Of a stretch of DNA of 64,000 bases, positions 8,933-18,004 are shown in pieces (positions within the stretch are counted from its first letter, which is position 1; each line of letters begins with the position of its first letter). This stretch comes from Acinetobacter radioresistens DSM 6976 = NBRC 102413 = CIP 103788 (GTDB taxonomy: Bacteria > Pseudomonadota > Gammaproteobacteria > Pseudomonadales > Moraxellaceae). The position numbers and the translations under genes are program-made. The stretch lies in NCBI RefSeq assembly GCF_006757745.1, contig NZ_AP019740.1, positions 2,914,001-2,978,000 of the forward strand, read 5' to 3'. The notes below the pieces were generated by a model, which worked only from the letters and a program-made list of their open reading frames with translations, was not told the origin of the DNA and did not search any database.

Positions 8933-9610
8933 ATGAGTCAGTCAGAATATGCTCAGGAGCCACAGGCAGATACAGTTGCCAGTTCGAGGGAACGTCAGTT
9001 CAAGGGATTATCTCTGTCAGAACGTAAACTTGCACGTCGCACCAAGCTGATTGAAGCCGGAATTGAGGCTTACGGTACTCAAGGTTTTTTTTCAGTTACG
9101 GTTAAAGATATTTGCCGTGAAGCCGGACTGACTGAACGTTATTTTTATGAATCTTTTAAGAAAAGTGAACAGCTGTTCCAGACTATTTTTCTCCAGCTGA
9201 TTGAAGAGCTACAGCAAAGGGTAATGCAGGCTATTATGCAGGCTTCGCCTAATCCTGATAAAATGATTGAAGCCGGCTTACGGGCTTTACTCAACATGTT
9301 AAAAGATGATCCACGGGTTGCACGTATCATTTATGTGGATGCCATGCTGGTTCAGGAATTGCATAACCAGGCTACCATTCAGGAAACCATGCTGCGTTTT
9401 GATCGAATGATTCAGGCTTTTGTGATGTTAATGATGCCGCATCTAAGCCGTAGCCAGCATGAGGTTTCACTGATTGCGACTGGCCTGAACGGTTATGTCA
9501 CACAGCTGGCAATTCGCTGGGTTATGGGCGGTTTTAAACAGAGTCTTGAAGATATACTGGCAGCAGCCCAAGTGGTATTTATGGCATTATTAGAAAAATT
9601 TGAGAAATAG
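8933..9610 (+). CDS. TetR/AcrR family transcriptional regulator
   Basis: A 225-residue regulator. After a 25-residue polar leader comes the TetR DNA-binding domain (about residues 30-80), with helix-turn-helix Val-Lys-Asp-Ile-Cys-Arg-Glu-Ala-Gly-Leu-Thr-Glu-Arg-Tyr-Phe-Tyr. The rest is a helical ligand/dimer domain rich in Met and Ile, suggesting a hydrophobic inducer. It is divergent from the SDR gene, the usual arrangement for a local repressor and its target. Ligand unknown. Confidence 0.93.
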   Translation: MSQSEYAQEPQADTVASSRERQFKGLSLSERKLARRTKLIEAGIEAYGTQGFFSVTVKDICREAGLTERYFYESFKKSEQLFQTIFLQLIEELQQRVMQAIMQASPNPDKMIEAGLRALLNMLKDDPRVARIIYVDAMLVQELHNQATIQETMLRFDRMIQAFVMLMMPHLSRSQHEVSLIATGLNGYVTQLAIRWVMGGFKQSLEDILAAAQVVFMALLEKFEK

Positions 9611-9759
9611 TCTTTCTTTAAATTGTGAGCTGATCGCTTATCTTTCTTAATTTAATATTGTGATAATTTCTGAATTATTAATACCATACTTTCGCAGAGC
9701 TGCTATTTGAATGTAATATTTGTCACAAATAATTGCTAAAATAGAGTTTGTCTCCATTT

Positions 9760-9809
9760 TTGCAATGATACTGTCATAATTTATCTTTGTAATAAGCCTG
9801 TCATAAATA
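9760..9809 (+). promoter_or_regulatory. Two candidate Pho boxes upstream of phoB
   Basis: Two pairs of direct repeats with 11-bp spacing are visible: TTGCAATGATA/CTGTCATAATT (9760-9781) and TTGTAATAAGC/CTGTCATAAAT (9788-9809). The known PhoB target is tandem 11-bp units starting with CTGTCAT. In each pair the second unit carries the exact CTGTCAT. A further TGTCACAAAT lies at 9721. Position 40-90 bp before phoB fits autoregulation. Footprinting has not been seen; this is motif-based. Confidence 0.65.
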
Positions 9810-9848
9810 AAAACGGTTCACCGTTAATAACGAATAGGGTATTGCGCT

Positions 9849-10559
9849 GTGAAAGATGATTATATTTTAATTGTAGATGATGAATTACCGATCCGTGAAA
9901 TGATTCATACCTCTCTGGACATGGCAGGTTTTCAATGTCTGCAAGCTGAAGATGCCAAGCAGGCTCATCAGATGATTGTTGATCAGCGCCCGGCCCTGAT
10001 TCTTCTGGACTGGATGATGCCAGGCGGCATCAGTGGTGTTGATCTGTGTCGCCGTCTGAAGCGCGATGAAAATCTTTCTGAAATTCCGGTAATTATGCTC
10101 ACTGCCCGTGGCGAAGAGGACCATAAAGTACAAGGCCTTGATGCCGGTGCAGATGATTACATGACCAAGCCATTCTCAACTCGTGAACTGGTTTCCCGAA
10201 TTAAAGCTGTACTGCGCCGTGCCAATGCCTTGAGCGGTGAGAAAACAATTGATGCAAATGGCCTGCTATTAGATCCGGTCAGTCAACGTGTCAGCTTTGG
10301 TGATTCCATTCTGGAAATGGGGCCAACCGAGTATCGCTTACTGGCGTTCTTCATGACTCATCCAGAGCGTGCTTATACCCGTGCCCAGTTACTTGACCAG
10401 GTCTGGGGCGGAAATGTATATATTGAAGATCGTACCATTGATGTACATATCCGACGTTTACGCAAGGTGCTTGAGCCTTATGGTGCCGACCGCTTTGTAC
10501 AGACTGTACGTGGAACCGGTTACCGCTTCTCGACCCGTGCTGATGTCGCTCTAGGTTAA
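9849..10559 (+). CDS. phoB: Phosphate regulon response regulator PhoB
   Basis: A 236-residue OmpR/PhoB-class regulator that activates phosphate-starvation genes. The receiver domain (about 1-120) has the acidic Asp-Asp pair near residue 10, phosphoacceptor Asp54 in Leu-Leu-Asp-Trp-Met-Met-Pro-Gly and the conserved Thr (Leu-Thr-Ala-Arg-Gly) and Lys (Thr-Lys-Pro-Phe). The C-terminal winged helix spans about 130-232 with [11 protein letters not shown]. The start is GTG at 9849. phoR begins 9 bp downstream. Confidence 0.97.
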   Translation: MKDDYILIVDDELPIREMIHTSLDMAGFQCLQAEDAKQAHQMIVDQRPALILLDWMMPGGISGVDLCRRLKRDENLSEIPVIMLTARGEEDHKVQGLDAGADDYMTKPFSTRELVSRIKAVLRRANALSGEKTIDANGLLLDPVSQRVSFGDSILEMGPTEYRLLAFFMTHPERAYTRAQLLDQVWGGNVYIEDRTIDVHIRRLRKVLEPYGADRFVQTVRGTGYRFSTRADVALG

Positions 10560-10568
10560 ACTGACTTT

Positions 10569-11927
10569 ATGTATGAACCATATCCGGTTCCTGAGCTGGC
10601 CCGGGACTACAAAAAATTCCGATACAGCAGTTTGTGGACTTTTGCTAAACAGGACTTACGGCTGCTGGTCTTTCTACTGCTCGTTGCCAGTCTGATCGGT
10701 TTCGGGATCGGCTATTTCTGGAGCTGTATTTTCATTGGCTTTGTCGTGTTTTTTGCTTTTCAACTACGGTCCTTATATTTAGTAAATGAATGGATTTCTA
10801 ACCGGCCTTATGATGCTCCACCTAATTTAAACGGTATCTGGGGAGCACTCCTGTTTAATGTATACCGGGCCCAGCGTCAGGAACGCATCGTGCAGGCAGA
10901 AATGGTCGGACTGATTGACCGGGCGCAATCTTCATTAGTCGCACTGTCTGAAGCAGTAATGCTGATTGATGATCTGAACCAGATAGAATGGTTTAATCCG
11001 GCTACTGAAAAACTGCTTGGTATACAGCCCCTAGATCGTGGTCGTAATCTGCTCACGATACTACGCCAGCCTATTTTTATTGAATATTTTCAAAATATTG
11101 ATCAGGCGCCAGATGGCATCAAGATGAAGTCGCCCGTGCATGAAGACCACTATGTGCAAATCAAGCTAACCCGTTTTGGTGGCGAAAGTCATTTGCTGGT
11201 GGCTTATGATGTTACTCGCATGCAAAACCTGGAACAGATGCGTAAAGATTTTGTCGACAATATTTCGCATGAATTACGCACCCCGCTCACTGTATTAAGT
11301 GGCTACATTGAGACTTTTACCGATCAGGAAGATTTGAATCCACGCTGGAAACGGGCATTTGACCAGATGCAGGCACAAACCAAGCGCATGAATTCTCTGG
11401 TTAATGACTTGTTGCTGTTATCACGTCTTGAAAATAACAAGAAAATTGCCAAGAACCAGATTGTGGAAATGCCCGGTCTAATGAACCAGCTTTTTGATGA
11501 TGCTCAGGCCTATAATGTCGATTATGGCCATACGCTTAATCTGGACATAGACAGCCATTGTGACCTGATCGGTTCAGATATGGAACTGGCTAGTGCCTTT
11601 AGCAACCTGATTACCAATGCCATTAAATATACGCCCAAGGGCGGTACAATTACTATCGGCTGGCATGATGATGCTGAACATGGCTATTTTACCGTACAGG
11701 ATACAGGCATCGGAATTGACCCACGGCACCTACCAAGACTGACTGAACGTTTCTACCGGGTGGATAGTGCCCGCAGCCGGCAAACCGGCGGTACCGGATT
11801 AGGCCTTGCGATCGTCAAGCATGTACTCATGCAGCATAATGCCTATCTGGAAATTGAATCCAAGGAAAATGAAGGCTCGACCTTCAAAGCTGTCTTCCCT
11901 AAAGAACGCCTATATCATTTAAACTAG
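10569..11927 (+). CDS. phoR: Phosphate regulon sensor kinase PhoR
   Basis: A 452-residue membrane histidine kinase that phosphorylates PhoB. It has two close N-terminal membrane helices (about residues 30-70) with no sizeable periplasmic domain, a PAS region (about 110-215), the H-box Ile-Ser-His-Glu-Leu-Arg-Thr-Pro-Leu-Thr, the N-box Asn-Leu-Ile-Thr-Asn-Ala-Ile-Lys-Tyr, and the G-boxes Asp-Thr-Gly-Ile-Gly-Ile and Gly-Gly-Thr-Gly-Leu-Gly-Leu. This layout matches E. coli PhoR, which senses phosphate through the Pst transporter rather than directly. No pst genes are in the window. It is co-transcribed with phoB and ends at a strong terminator. Confidence 0.97.
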   Translation: MYEPYPVPELARDYKKFRYSSLWTFAKQDLRLLVFLLLVASLIGFGIGYFWSCIFIGFVVFFAFQLRSLYLVNEWISNRPYDAPPNLNGIWGALLFNVYRAQRQERIVQAEMVGLIDRAQSSLVALSEAVMLIDDLNQIEWFNPATEKLLGIQPLDRGRNLLTILRQPIFIEYFQNIDQAPDGIKMKSPVHEDHYVQIKLTRFGGESHLLVAYDVTRMQNLEQMRKDFVDNISHELRTPLTVLSGYIETFTDQEDLNPRWKRAFDQMQAQTKRMNSLVNDLLLLSRLENNKKIAKNQIVEMPGLMNQLFDDAQAYNVDYGHTLNLDIDSHCDLIGSDMELASAFSNLITNAIKYTPKGGTITIGWHDDAEHGYFTVQDTGIGIDPRHLPRLTERFYRVDSARSRQTGGTGLGLAIVKHVLMQHNAYLEIESKENEGSTFKAVFPKERLYHLN

Positions 11928-11933
11928 AACTAT

Positions 11934-11961
11934 AAAAAATGCGCCTCAAGGCGCATTTTTT
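11934..11961. terminator. Bidirectional terminator between phoR and psd
   Basis: A perfect 12-bp stem of AAAAAATGCGCC and GGCGCATTTTTT has a TCAA tetraloop. It serves phoR on the plus strand and the sseA-psd pair on the minus strand. Confidence 0.93.
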
Positions 11962-11973
11962 ATTATTGGTCTT

Positions 11974-12825
11974 CTAAAGAGCCTGACCCAGTTTCTGTCC
12001 CATAGTCACCACAGAATTAGCCTTAAATTCCGCATCCCAAGCCATTTTATCCTGTTCAAATAAAATTACAGCAGTTGAGCCCAAGTAAAAACGTCCCAGT
12101 TCGGCACCCTTTTCCAGTACCACGTTATGCTGGTTCAGCTCAAGACGACCGGACGGTTTTACTTTTCCAGTAACCACTGTTTCAATTCCAGCCACAATCA
12201 TGGCACCTACCATGACTACCGCCATGCGTCCCAGTTCGGTATCGAACAGACAGACCATACGCTCATTACGTGCAAACAGGCCAGGAATATTCTCGGCAGT
12301 AATCCGGTTAACTGAAAACAGCTCACCTGGAATATACAGGGTTTCAGTTAGTGTACCCGTTATTGGCATATGGACACGATGATAATCCCGCGGAGAAAGA
12401 TAGACCGTAGCAAACTGGCCATGTTTAAATGGCTCTGCCAGTTGTGGATCACCGATGAGTTTCTCGACAGAAAAACTTTGTCCTTTCGCCTGAAAAATAT
12501 CACCGTCATGGATCGTACCCAGCTGTGAGATAGCGCCATCGGCTGGTGAAACGATACTCTTAGGATCAGCATCTACCATACGCACACCTTCGCGTAGGGC
12601 ACGGGTAAAAAACTCGTTAAAAGATTTATATTTTAAAGCATTAACCTGCTCGGCAATTGACATATCTACGCCATAGCGGGTTTTAAAGGTCTGAATGACC
12701 GCCGCACGTACCAGCGGGTTCTCACTGGCAGCAATTTTACCGACTACCCGGCTTAGCTGATGCTGGGGAACCAGGCGCTGGGCCCGAATAAAGATATTTT
12801 TTTTCAGACGTGATGTGAGGCTCAA
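11974..12825 (-). CDS. psd: Phosphatidylserine decarboxylase proenzyme
   Basis: Converts phosphatidylserine to phosphatidylethanolamine at the inner membrane. The precursor self-cleaves at Leu-Gly-Ser-Thr; here Gly249-Ser250 counted from the chosen start, the Ser becoming the pyruvoyl group. A longer frame opens at 12873, but family N-termini begin near Thr-Ser-Arg-Leu-Lys-Lys. The TTG at 12825 precedes that, with GGAGAG at 12839-12834 8 nt upstream. TTG overlaps the TGA stop of the upstream rhodanese gene as TTGA, implying translational coupling. About 283 residues, normal for Acinetobacter-type Psd. Confidence 0.92.
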   Translation of the reverse strand: MSLTSRLKKNIFIRAQRLVPQHQLSRVVGKIAASENPLVRAAVIQTFKTRYGVDMSIAEQVNALKYKSFNEFFTRALREGVRMVDADPKSIVSPADGAISQLGTIHDGDIFQAKGQSFSVEKLIGDPQLAEPFKHGQFATVYLSPRDYHRVHMPITGTLTETLYIPGELFSVNRITAENIPGLFARNERMVCLFDTELGRMAVVMVGAMIVAGIETVVTGKVKPSGRLELNQHNVVLEKGAELGRFYLGSTAVILFEQDKMAWDAEFKANSVVTMGQKLGQAL

Positions 12826-13670
12826 AACGGCAACTCTCCGGTAATAATAGGGCTGTCGAGGCGATTGCCCCATTCACTCCATGCACCATCATAAGCCTGT
12901 ATTTCCCAGTCGAGAAGTCGGCCCAGTATATAAGCCAGCCCAGAGCGATGATGCGATTGACAATACACCACGACAGGCTGGTCCAGCTGAAAACCTGCAT
13001 TCTGCAGATTTTGTCGGGTGCGTTCTAGCGGATGCAATTTTAGATGATTTTGTCGGTCAAGGGCAGTACTCCATTCAAAATGGCGAGCACCTGGAATATG
13101 TCCACCACGACGGGCGGCAAGACGCAGGCCTGTATACTCATCAAAGGTTCGGCAATCCCATAGCTGGGTGCTATCTTCTTTAATCATTTGACGAAGCAGA
13201 TCATATTTTACCCGATATTTCTCAATTTGGCCAAGGTCAACCTGTACCAGTGTATCAGCGGCTTTAATAACCACCTGTTCAGATGAAGTAGGTAAACCGG
13301 CAGCCAGCCAGCCATGAATACCACCATTTAGCAGACTGGTCTGTTCAAAACCCAAGCAATGCAGGTTCCAGAGCAAGCGTCCTGCCCATGCCCCGCCTTC
13401 ATCATCGTAAGCAACTACATGATGTTCTGGAGAAATTTGTAAATATTCAATTAGTGCCTGCAGGCCCAGCTCATCTGGGAGCAGGCCAGAGGCTTGCTCT
13501 TCATGACGCACTAATAATTTAGGTTTTAAATGTAAAGCGTGCGGAATATGCAGTTGCTGATAAACCGATTCTCGGCTCAAGTCGACAATACGCAGTTTCG
13601 GATGACCCAGCTGTGGCAAAAGTTCCTCGGCTTCGATCAGTAAACCAAAGTTAAAATCAGGTGTCATCAT
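12822..13670 (-). CDS. sseA: Two-domain sulfurtransferase (rhodanese, SseA-like)
   Basis: A 282-residue thiosulfate or 3-mercaptopyruvate sulfurtransferase. Two rhodanese domains occupy about residues 1-130 and 155-280. The active-site Cys lies in [12 protein letters not shown] near residue 240. This loop differs from the Cys-Gly-Ser-Gly-Val-Thr of E. coli SseA, so the sulfur donor is uncertain. It overlaps psd by 4 nt (TTGA), giving a coupled pair. Confidence 0.87.
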   Translation of the reverse strand: MMTPDFNFGLLIEAEELLPQLGHPKLRIVDLSRESVYQQLHIPHALHLKPKLLVRHEEQASGLLPDELGLQALIEYLQISPEHHVVAYDDEGGAWAGRLLWNLHCLGFEQTSLLNGGIHGWLAAGLPTSSEQVVIKAADTLVQVDLGQIEKYRVKYDLLRQMIKEDSTQLWDCRTFDEYTGLRLAARRGGHIPGARHFEWSTALDRQNHLKLHPLERTRQNLQNAGFQLDQPVVVYCQSHHRSGLAYILGRLLDWEIQAYDGAWSEWGNRLDSPIITGELPF

Positions 13671-13781
13671 TACACTTATTTCAGGTTATTTTTTATCTAA
13701 AGCCAATTTTAGCATAGTCTAATTTAAAGCCATTGCGGTTTTTTATAGGGCCTTTATAAAATAACTGCTATATAAACCAGC

Positions 13782-14990
13782 TTAAATTTCAGGTTCCTGA
13801 ATCTCAAAAACCTGTCGTAAATAGGCCAGGAAGGTATCGTTATCGGTCATGGTTTTACCCGGACTGTCTGAAATTTTGGCAACCGATTGTCCATTGCATT
13901 CCACCAGTTTTAAGACAATATTTAAGGGTGTTTGGCCCATATCATTAGTCAAATTGGTTCCAATACCGAAACTGACCTGAAAGCGGTCTTTAAAGTACTG
14001 ATGAAGTTTCCATGCTTTTTCCAGATTGAGGCCATCGCTAAAGGTCAGCATTTTAGTCCGGCTGTCAATTTTTAGCTTGCGGTAATGCTTATAGGCTTTG
14101 TCACCCCATTCATAAGGGTCGCCACTATCATGCCGCAGACCATCAAACAGTTTGGCAAAATACAGGTCAAAATCACGCAGGAAGGCATCCATACCCACAA
14201 CATCAGTTAAGGCAATGCCCAGATCACCACGATACTCCTGTACCCAGGTTTCCAGTGCAGCTTTCTGAAAATTGCGCAGCCGTACATCCAGTGCCTGAAA
14301 AGCCTGCAAGAATTCATGTGCCATTGTACCGATAGGAGTAATACCCAGCTCTTTTGCTAATAAGACATTACTGGTACCACGGAAAACACTTGGACTGGCC
14401 TTATGGAACTCTTCAATTACATGCTTTTGCCATTCAAAACTGTAGCGACGGCGTGTACCAAAGTCTGACACCAGAAAAGGAGGATCATTTGGCTGCTGTC
14501 CACGCTCATAACTCTTGATCAGTTCCAGCTTGGCCTGCAAACGTCGTTCACCTTCAGCCAATACTTCTTCACTGCGAATACGGCGAAAATATAGTTCGTT
14601 AACCAGTGCCAGTACAAAGATTTCAAACATCATGGCCTGAACCATTGGGCCTTCAATCCAGACATCCAGTCGGCCTTCTGCATCTATACTGGCTTTAATA
14701 AAACGACGCTTGAGCTGAAACAGTTCCAGATAGTCGACAAAATCACTCTTGATAAAACGCAGATTGCGCAGGTACTGTAACTCATCTTCTTTAAATGTGA
14801 GCTGGCATAAATAATCTAGTTGCTGATTGAGCTCATCCAGGATATCTGACAAAGGATATACAGTATCTTCCAGATTCCGGCAACGAAAATGATAGACACT
14901 GTCAGTTTGCGGAAACTTATGTAATACCACCTGTAGCATGGTGAATTTATATAAGTCAGTATCAAGAAGGGAGTGAATAATTGCAGACAT
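13782..14990 (-). CDS. pncB: Nicotinate phosphoribosyltransferase
   Basis: This 402-residue enzyme makes nicotinate mononucleotide from nicotinate and PRPP, using ATP, in the Preiss-Handler NAD salvage route. It has the N-terminal [11 protein letters not shown] motif, the [10 protein letters not shown] segment and the Leu-Arg-His-Asp-Ser-Gly-Asp-Pro segment typical of PncB. Its partner nicotinamidase (pncA) is at 32945-33589. A 172-bp non-coding gap separates it from the ankyrin gene upstream. Confidence 0.96.
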   Translation of the reverse strand: MSAIIHSLLDTDLYKFTMLQVVLHKFPQTDSVYHFRCRNLEDTVYPLSDILDELNQQLDYLCQLTFKEDELQYLRNLRFIKSDFVDYLELFQLKRRFIKASIDAEGRLDVWIEGPMVQAMMFEIFVLALVNELYFRRIRSEEVLAEGERRLQAKLELIKSYERGQQPNDPPFLVSDFGTRRRYSFEWQKHVIEEFHKASPSVFRGTSNVLLAKELGITPIGTMAHEFLQAFQALDVRLRNFQKAALETWVQEYRGDLGIALTDVVGMDAFLRDFDLYFAKLFDGLRHDSGDPYEWGDKAYKHYRKLKIDSRTKMLTFSDGLNLEKAWKLHQYFKDRFQVSFGIGTNLTNDMGQTPLNIVLKLVECNGQSVAKISDSPGKTMTDNDTFLAYLRQVFEIQEPEI

Positions 14991-15162
14991 ATGCAGAAAA
15001 TTTTTGCTTTAATCTTTTAATTAAAACATATTTTGATGAGCTATAAGCCAAGTTTTTCATGTAGATACGTAAAGCAAGACTATGGTCTTATACTGTTCAG
15101 AATCTACTTGCAAACAGTCCGCTAAATTTTTATCTATATTTTAAAAACTTAGCCAGTATATA

Positions 15163-15648
15163 TTATTCGTTCGATAGCTCTTTAAGAGCCTGTTCCTGTC
15201 CAATCACTTTAGCAAATTCTGCTACAGTTTTTTGTCCGGTCTGCTGTGTATTCATATCACAGTCGACCTTACGCAGCTGTCTGGCAATTGCCCATTCCAT
15301 TTTAAAAATAGCACCCATCAAGGCTGTATTACCTTTATTGTCTCTGGCACAGCGGTCAGCCCCGGATGCCAATAATGTGCTGACAATATTTTGCTGGCCA
15401 TAGTAAGTTGCCATCATCAAGGGAGTAAAACCTGCATGATTTCTGCTATCGACCGGAAATCCATATTTTAGGAATTCATCAATTACTTCTTTATTTCCTG
15501 TTTTTGCAGCAGCGAAGAAAAGATCAACCAGTTCCTGCTGGGCTGGCAGCTTACTGTCTTGCACAGGAGACTCAGCTACTTCGGCCATCACGACGGTACT
15601 GCTCAGGCAAAATAGTGAAATCAGGAAAGTGCTTTTTAAAAAACTCAT
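15163..15648 (-). CDS. Exported ankyrin-repeat protein next to catalase
   Basis: A 161-residue protein with an N-terminal signal peptide (probable cleavage after Val-Met-Ala, residue 22) and two to three ankyrin repeats (about residues 45-140; Gly-Phe-Thr-Pro-Leu-Met-Met-Ala and Gly-Asn-Thr-Ala-Leu-Met-Gly-Ala). It lies downstream of an exported catalase on the same strand. In Pseudomonas aeruginosa the ankyrin protein AnkB is encoded with and supports periplasmic KatB, so a catalase-supporting role is a reasonable inference. The intergenic space of 138 bp carries a long hairpin. Confidence 0.85.
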   Translation of the reverse strand: MSFLKSTFLISLFCLSSTVVMAEVAESPVQDSKLPAQQELVDLFFAAAKTGNKEVIDEFLKYGFPVDSRNHAGFTPLMMATYYGQQNIVSTLLASGADRCARDNKGNTALMGAIFKMEWAIARQLRKVDCDMNTQQTGQKTVAEFAKVIGQEQALKELSNE

Positions 15649-15731
15649 CAGGATTCCCCTTAGTCTTCAAAATAATAAAATATCTCTAACATATTGCTGT
15701 AATCACTCCACTTTAAAACTAGTGCACCGTA

Positions 15732-15768
15732 TGAGGTAAAGGTGATTAAGTTAACTCACCTTACCTCA
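15732..15768 (-). repeat. Inverted repeat between catalase and ankyrin genes
   Basis: TGAGGTAAAGGTGA and TCACCTTACCTCA form a 13-bp stem with one bulged base around a 10-nt loop. No U-run follows on the minus strand, so it may be a partial attenuator or an mRNA-stabilising hairpin at the end of the catalase message rather than a full terminator. Confidence 0.5.
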
Positions 15769-15786
15769 CTGAAGGACTGACCGGAC

Positions 15787-17307
15787 TTAGTCTTGCAGTT
15801 GCTCTGCTTTTGCCTTAACAGTAGCCAGGTTACCTTTTACCGCCTGGGTCAGCCGTGTACCATACTCTGCATCTGCCTTATAAAAGTAGGACAGCATGAT
15901 GTGTTTGGTTTCGGTATCTTTTACTGCACCCAAATCAGCTGCCAAGTTACGGATCAGGTCATTTTTTTCAACCGCTGAATAGGAGCGATAGAGTTCACCG
16001 GCCTGTTTGAATGATTGCTCTTTCTTGATTGCCTGCTGTAATACACTTCCTTCAAGTGGTGTCATGACTGCTTTGGCATGTGTGGTTGAAGGTTTAGGTT
16101 CCTTGCGGCTTGGTTCATAGTTCACATCTGAATCACGTTCAGATACATTCATGAAGCCTTCCTGGTTATTGTTATTGACTTTGACCAGAGGACGGTTTAC
16201 TGGAATCTGCTGATGGTTTGCACCTAAACGGTACATCTGGGTATCTGAATAAGAGAAGATACGGCCCTGTAGCAGACGGTCCTCAGAAGGCTCAATGCCT
16301 GGAACCAGATTACCTGGTGCAAATGCCGACTGTTCAGTTTCATTAAAGAAATTCTTCGGCATACGGTTTAGCGTCAAAGTACCTACTTTAACTTCTGGAA
16401 TCAGGTGAGTGGGCCAGATTTTAGTAGCATCCAGTGGATTAAAGTCGAATTTGTTCAGATCTTTCGGGTCAAGTACCTGAATATATAAATCCCATTTTGG
16501 ATAGTTTCCGGCATAAATATTGTTGTACAGGTCATTGGTCAGATGATTAAAGTCCTTACCTTGCATCTCACGAGTCTGTTCCATGTTCATGCCTTTAAGC
16601 CCCTGTTGAGTACGGAAATTGAATTTCACATACTTATACTCGCCTTTAGCATTGTACAGTTTGAAAGCATGCACACCGAAGCCATCCAGGTTACGGTAGC
16701 TGACTGGAGTACCGAGGTTAGAATACACGTAGGTCAGCATATTTACAGCCCAAGGCTGACTTTGCAGGAAGTCAAACACACGGTTTGGATCCTGAACATT
16801 TGTCACCGGGCTTGGCTTCATGGCATGAATAAAGTCGGGAAATTTAATAGCATCGCGAATAAAAAATACAGGCAGGTTGTTGCCGACCAGGTCCCAGTTG
16901 CCCTCCTGAGTGTAAAACTTCAGGCCAAAACCGTGCGGATCACGTAATGTCTCTGGTGAACCTTTAGGATGGATTACGGTAGAGAAACGCAAGAAAACCG
17001 GTGTTTTGATTCCTGCTTTAAATAGTGATGCAACCGTTAAGTCCGATAAGTCTTTTGTCGCAATAAACTCGCCATATGCTCCTGTACCACGTGCGTGTAC
17101 TACACGCTCAGGAATACGCTCACGACCAAAACGCTGCAATTTTTGAATCAGCTGTACATCCTGAAGCAAAGTTGAGCCATTCTCGCCGGCAGTGATTGAA
17201 TTCTGGTTATCCCCTACAGGTGCTCCATTGTCTTTGGTCAAAGGCGCTGCGTAACTTGCTGACATGGTAACACCCAGCATGGCGGCCAGTAATGAACGCT
17301 TAAACAT
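15787..17307 (-). CDS. Exported clade-3-like monofunctional heme catalase
   Basis: A 506-residue catalase that breaks down hydrogen peroxide. The first 20 residues form a signal peptide ending Ala-Ser-Tyr-Ala, so the enzyme is expected in the periplasm. The distal His71 is in Val-Val-His-Ala-Arg-Gly-Thr-Gly-Ala-Tyr-Gly, the distal Asn in Val-Gly-Asn-Asn-Leu-Pro-Val-Phe-Phe, and the proximal heme Tyr in Arg-Ile-Phe-Ser-Tyr-Ser-Asp-Thr-Gln. It resembles small-subunit KatB/KatA types. The divergent upstream gene is dtd, with a 206-bp A+T-rich promoter region. I could not recognise a convincing OxyR site. Confidence 0.94.
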   Translation of the reverse strand: MFKRSLLAAMLGVTMSASYAAPLTKDNGAPVGDNQNSITAGENGSTLLQDVQLIQKLQRFGRERIPERVVHARGTGAYGEFIATKDLSDLTVASLFKAGIKTPVFLRFSTVIHPKGSPETLRDPHGFGLKFYTQEGNWDLVGNNLPVFFIRDAIKFPDFIHAMKPSPVTNVQDPNRVFDFLQSQPWAVNMLTYVYSNLGTPVSYRNLDGFGVHAFKLYNAKGEYKYVKFNFRTQQGLKGMNMEQTREMQGKDFNHLTNDLYNNIYAGNYPKWDLYIQVLDPKDLNKFDFNPLDATKIWPTHLIPEVKVGTLTLNRMPKNFFNETEQSAFAPGNLVPGIEPSEDRLLQGRIFSYSDTQMYRLGANHQQIPVNRPLVKVNNNNQEGFMNVSERDSDVNYEPSRKEPKPSTTHAKAVMTPLEGSVLQQAIKKEQSFKQAGELYRSYSAVEKNDLIRNLAADLGAVKDTETKHIMLSYFYKADAEYGTRLTQAVKGNLATVKAKAEQLQD

Positions 17308-17385
17308 AACATCATCTCTTTAATTTTCTGCAGCGGCACTTTACTAGAGTCTTTCAAATAGTTAAAAATGATAATAAAAATAAAT

Positions 17386-17397
17386 ATAATCGATTAT
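17386..17397. repeat. 12-bp palindrome in the catalase/dtd promoter region
   Basis: ATAATCGATTAT is perfectly self-complementary and lies in the divergent promoter region of the catalase gene and dtd. It may be a regulator half-site array or chance in A+T-rich DNA. Confidence 0.3.
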
Positions 17398-17513
17398 TCA
17401 AATATTTAAAAATAAGATGTTGTATAATATGAATAAAATATATATTCAAGTTTAGAAATCGAGTTCTGATACACTATTAACCCAGTCTTTAAATAAGCAA
17501 AAAAGAGAGTGAG

Positions 17514-17954
17514 ATGCGGGCATTATTACAGCGTGTACTTGAGGCCAAAGTCATAGTGGAAGGCAAAACTACCGGTGAAATTGGTCATGGGATTCTGGTA
17601 TTTTTAGGATTAGGGAAAGAAGACACGCTGGATACGGGTAAGAAATTAATCGATAAAATTTTAAAATATCGGTTTTTTGATGATGAGCAGGGAAAAATGG
17701 GTTGGAATGTCAGTCAGGTAGGGGGTGGTATTTTACTGGTTTCCCAGTTTACCCTGATGGCTCAAACCCAAAAAGGGTTACGTCCGGACTTTGGACCAGC
17801 GATGCCACCGAGTGAAGCTAAAGTACTTTATGAAGACCTGGTTGCCTACACGAAGTCTCAATTTGAGAATGTACAAACCGGTATTTTTGCAGCAGATATG
17901 AAAGTCCATCTGGTAAATGATGGCCCGGTTACCTTCAATCTTGAAATAGAGTAA
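17514..17954 (+). CDS. dtd: D-aminoacyl-tRNA deacylase
   Basis: A 146-residue dimeric proofreading enzyme that hydrolyses D-amino acids (and glycine) from mischarged tRNAs. It starts Met-Arg-Ala-Leu-Leu-Gln-Arg-Val and contains the family signatures Ser-Gln-Phe-Thr-Leu near residue 80 and Asn-Asp-Gly-Pro-Val-Thr (related to the Gly-cisPro motif) near the C-terminus. Full-length. A single gene between the catalase and SCP2 genes, ended by a clear terminator. Confidence 0.96.
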   Translation: MRALLQRVLEAKVIVEGKTTGEIGHGILVFLGLGKEDTLDTGKKLIDKILKYRFFDDEQGKMGWNVSQVGGGILLVSQFTLMAQTQKGLRPDFGPAMPPSEAKVLYEDLVAYTKSQFENVQTGIFAADMKVHLVNDGPVTFNLEIE

Positions 17955-17974
17955 TTTTTAAAAAAATATAAAGA

Positions 17975-18000
17975 AGCCCTCTATTTTAAGAGGGCTGGGT
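17975..18000. terminator. Terminator after dtd
   Basis: An 8-bp stem of AGCCCTCT (17975-17982) and AGAGGGCT (17989-17996) has a 6-nt loop and is followed by GGGTTTT. The A-run before it allows use by the converging SCP2 gene as well. Confidence 0.8.
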
Positions 18001-18004
18001 TTTA

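Noticed and set aside
16543-16947. 134-codon open frame opposite the catalase gene
   Set aside because: Shadow of a highly conserved catalase coding region on the other strand; composition is explained by the catalase codons.
17308-17513. OxyR or Fur site before the catalase gene
   Set aside because: ATAG/CTAT-like and GATAAT-like pieces occur, but not in the required spacing, and the region is so A+T-rich that such matches are expected by chance.
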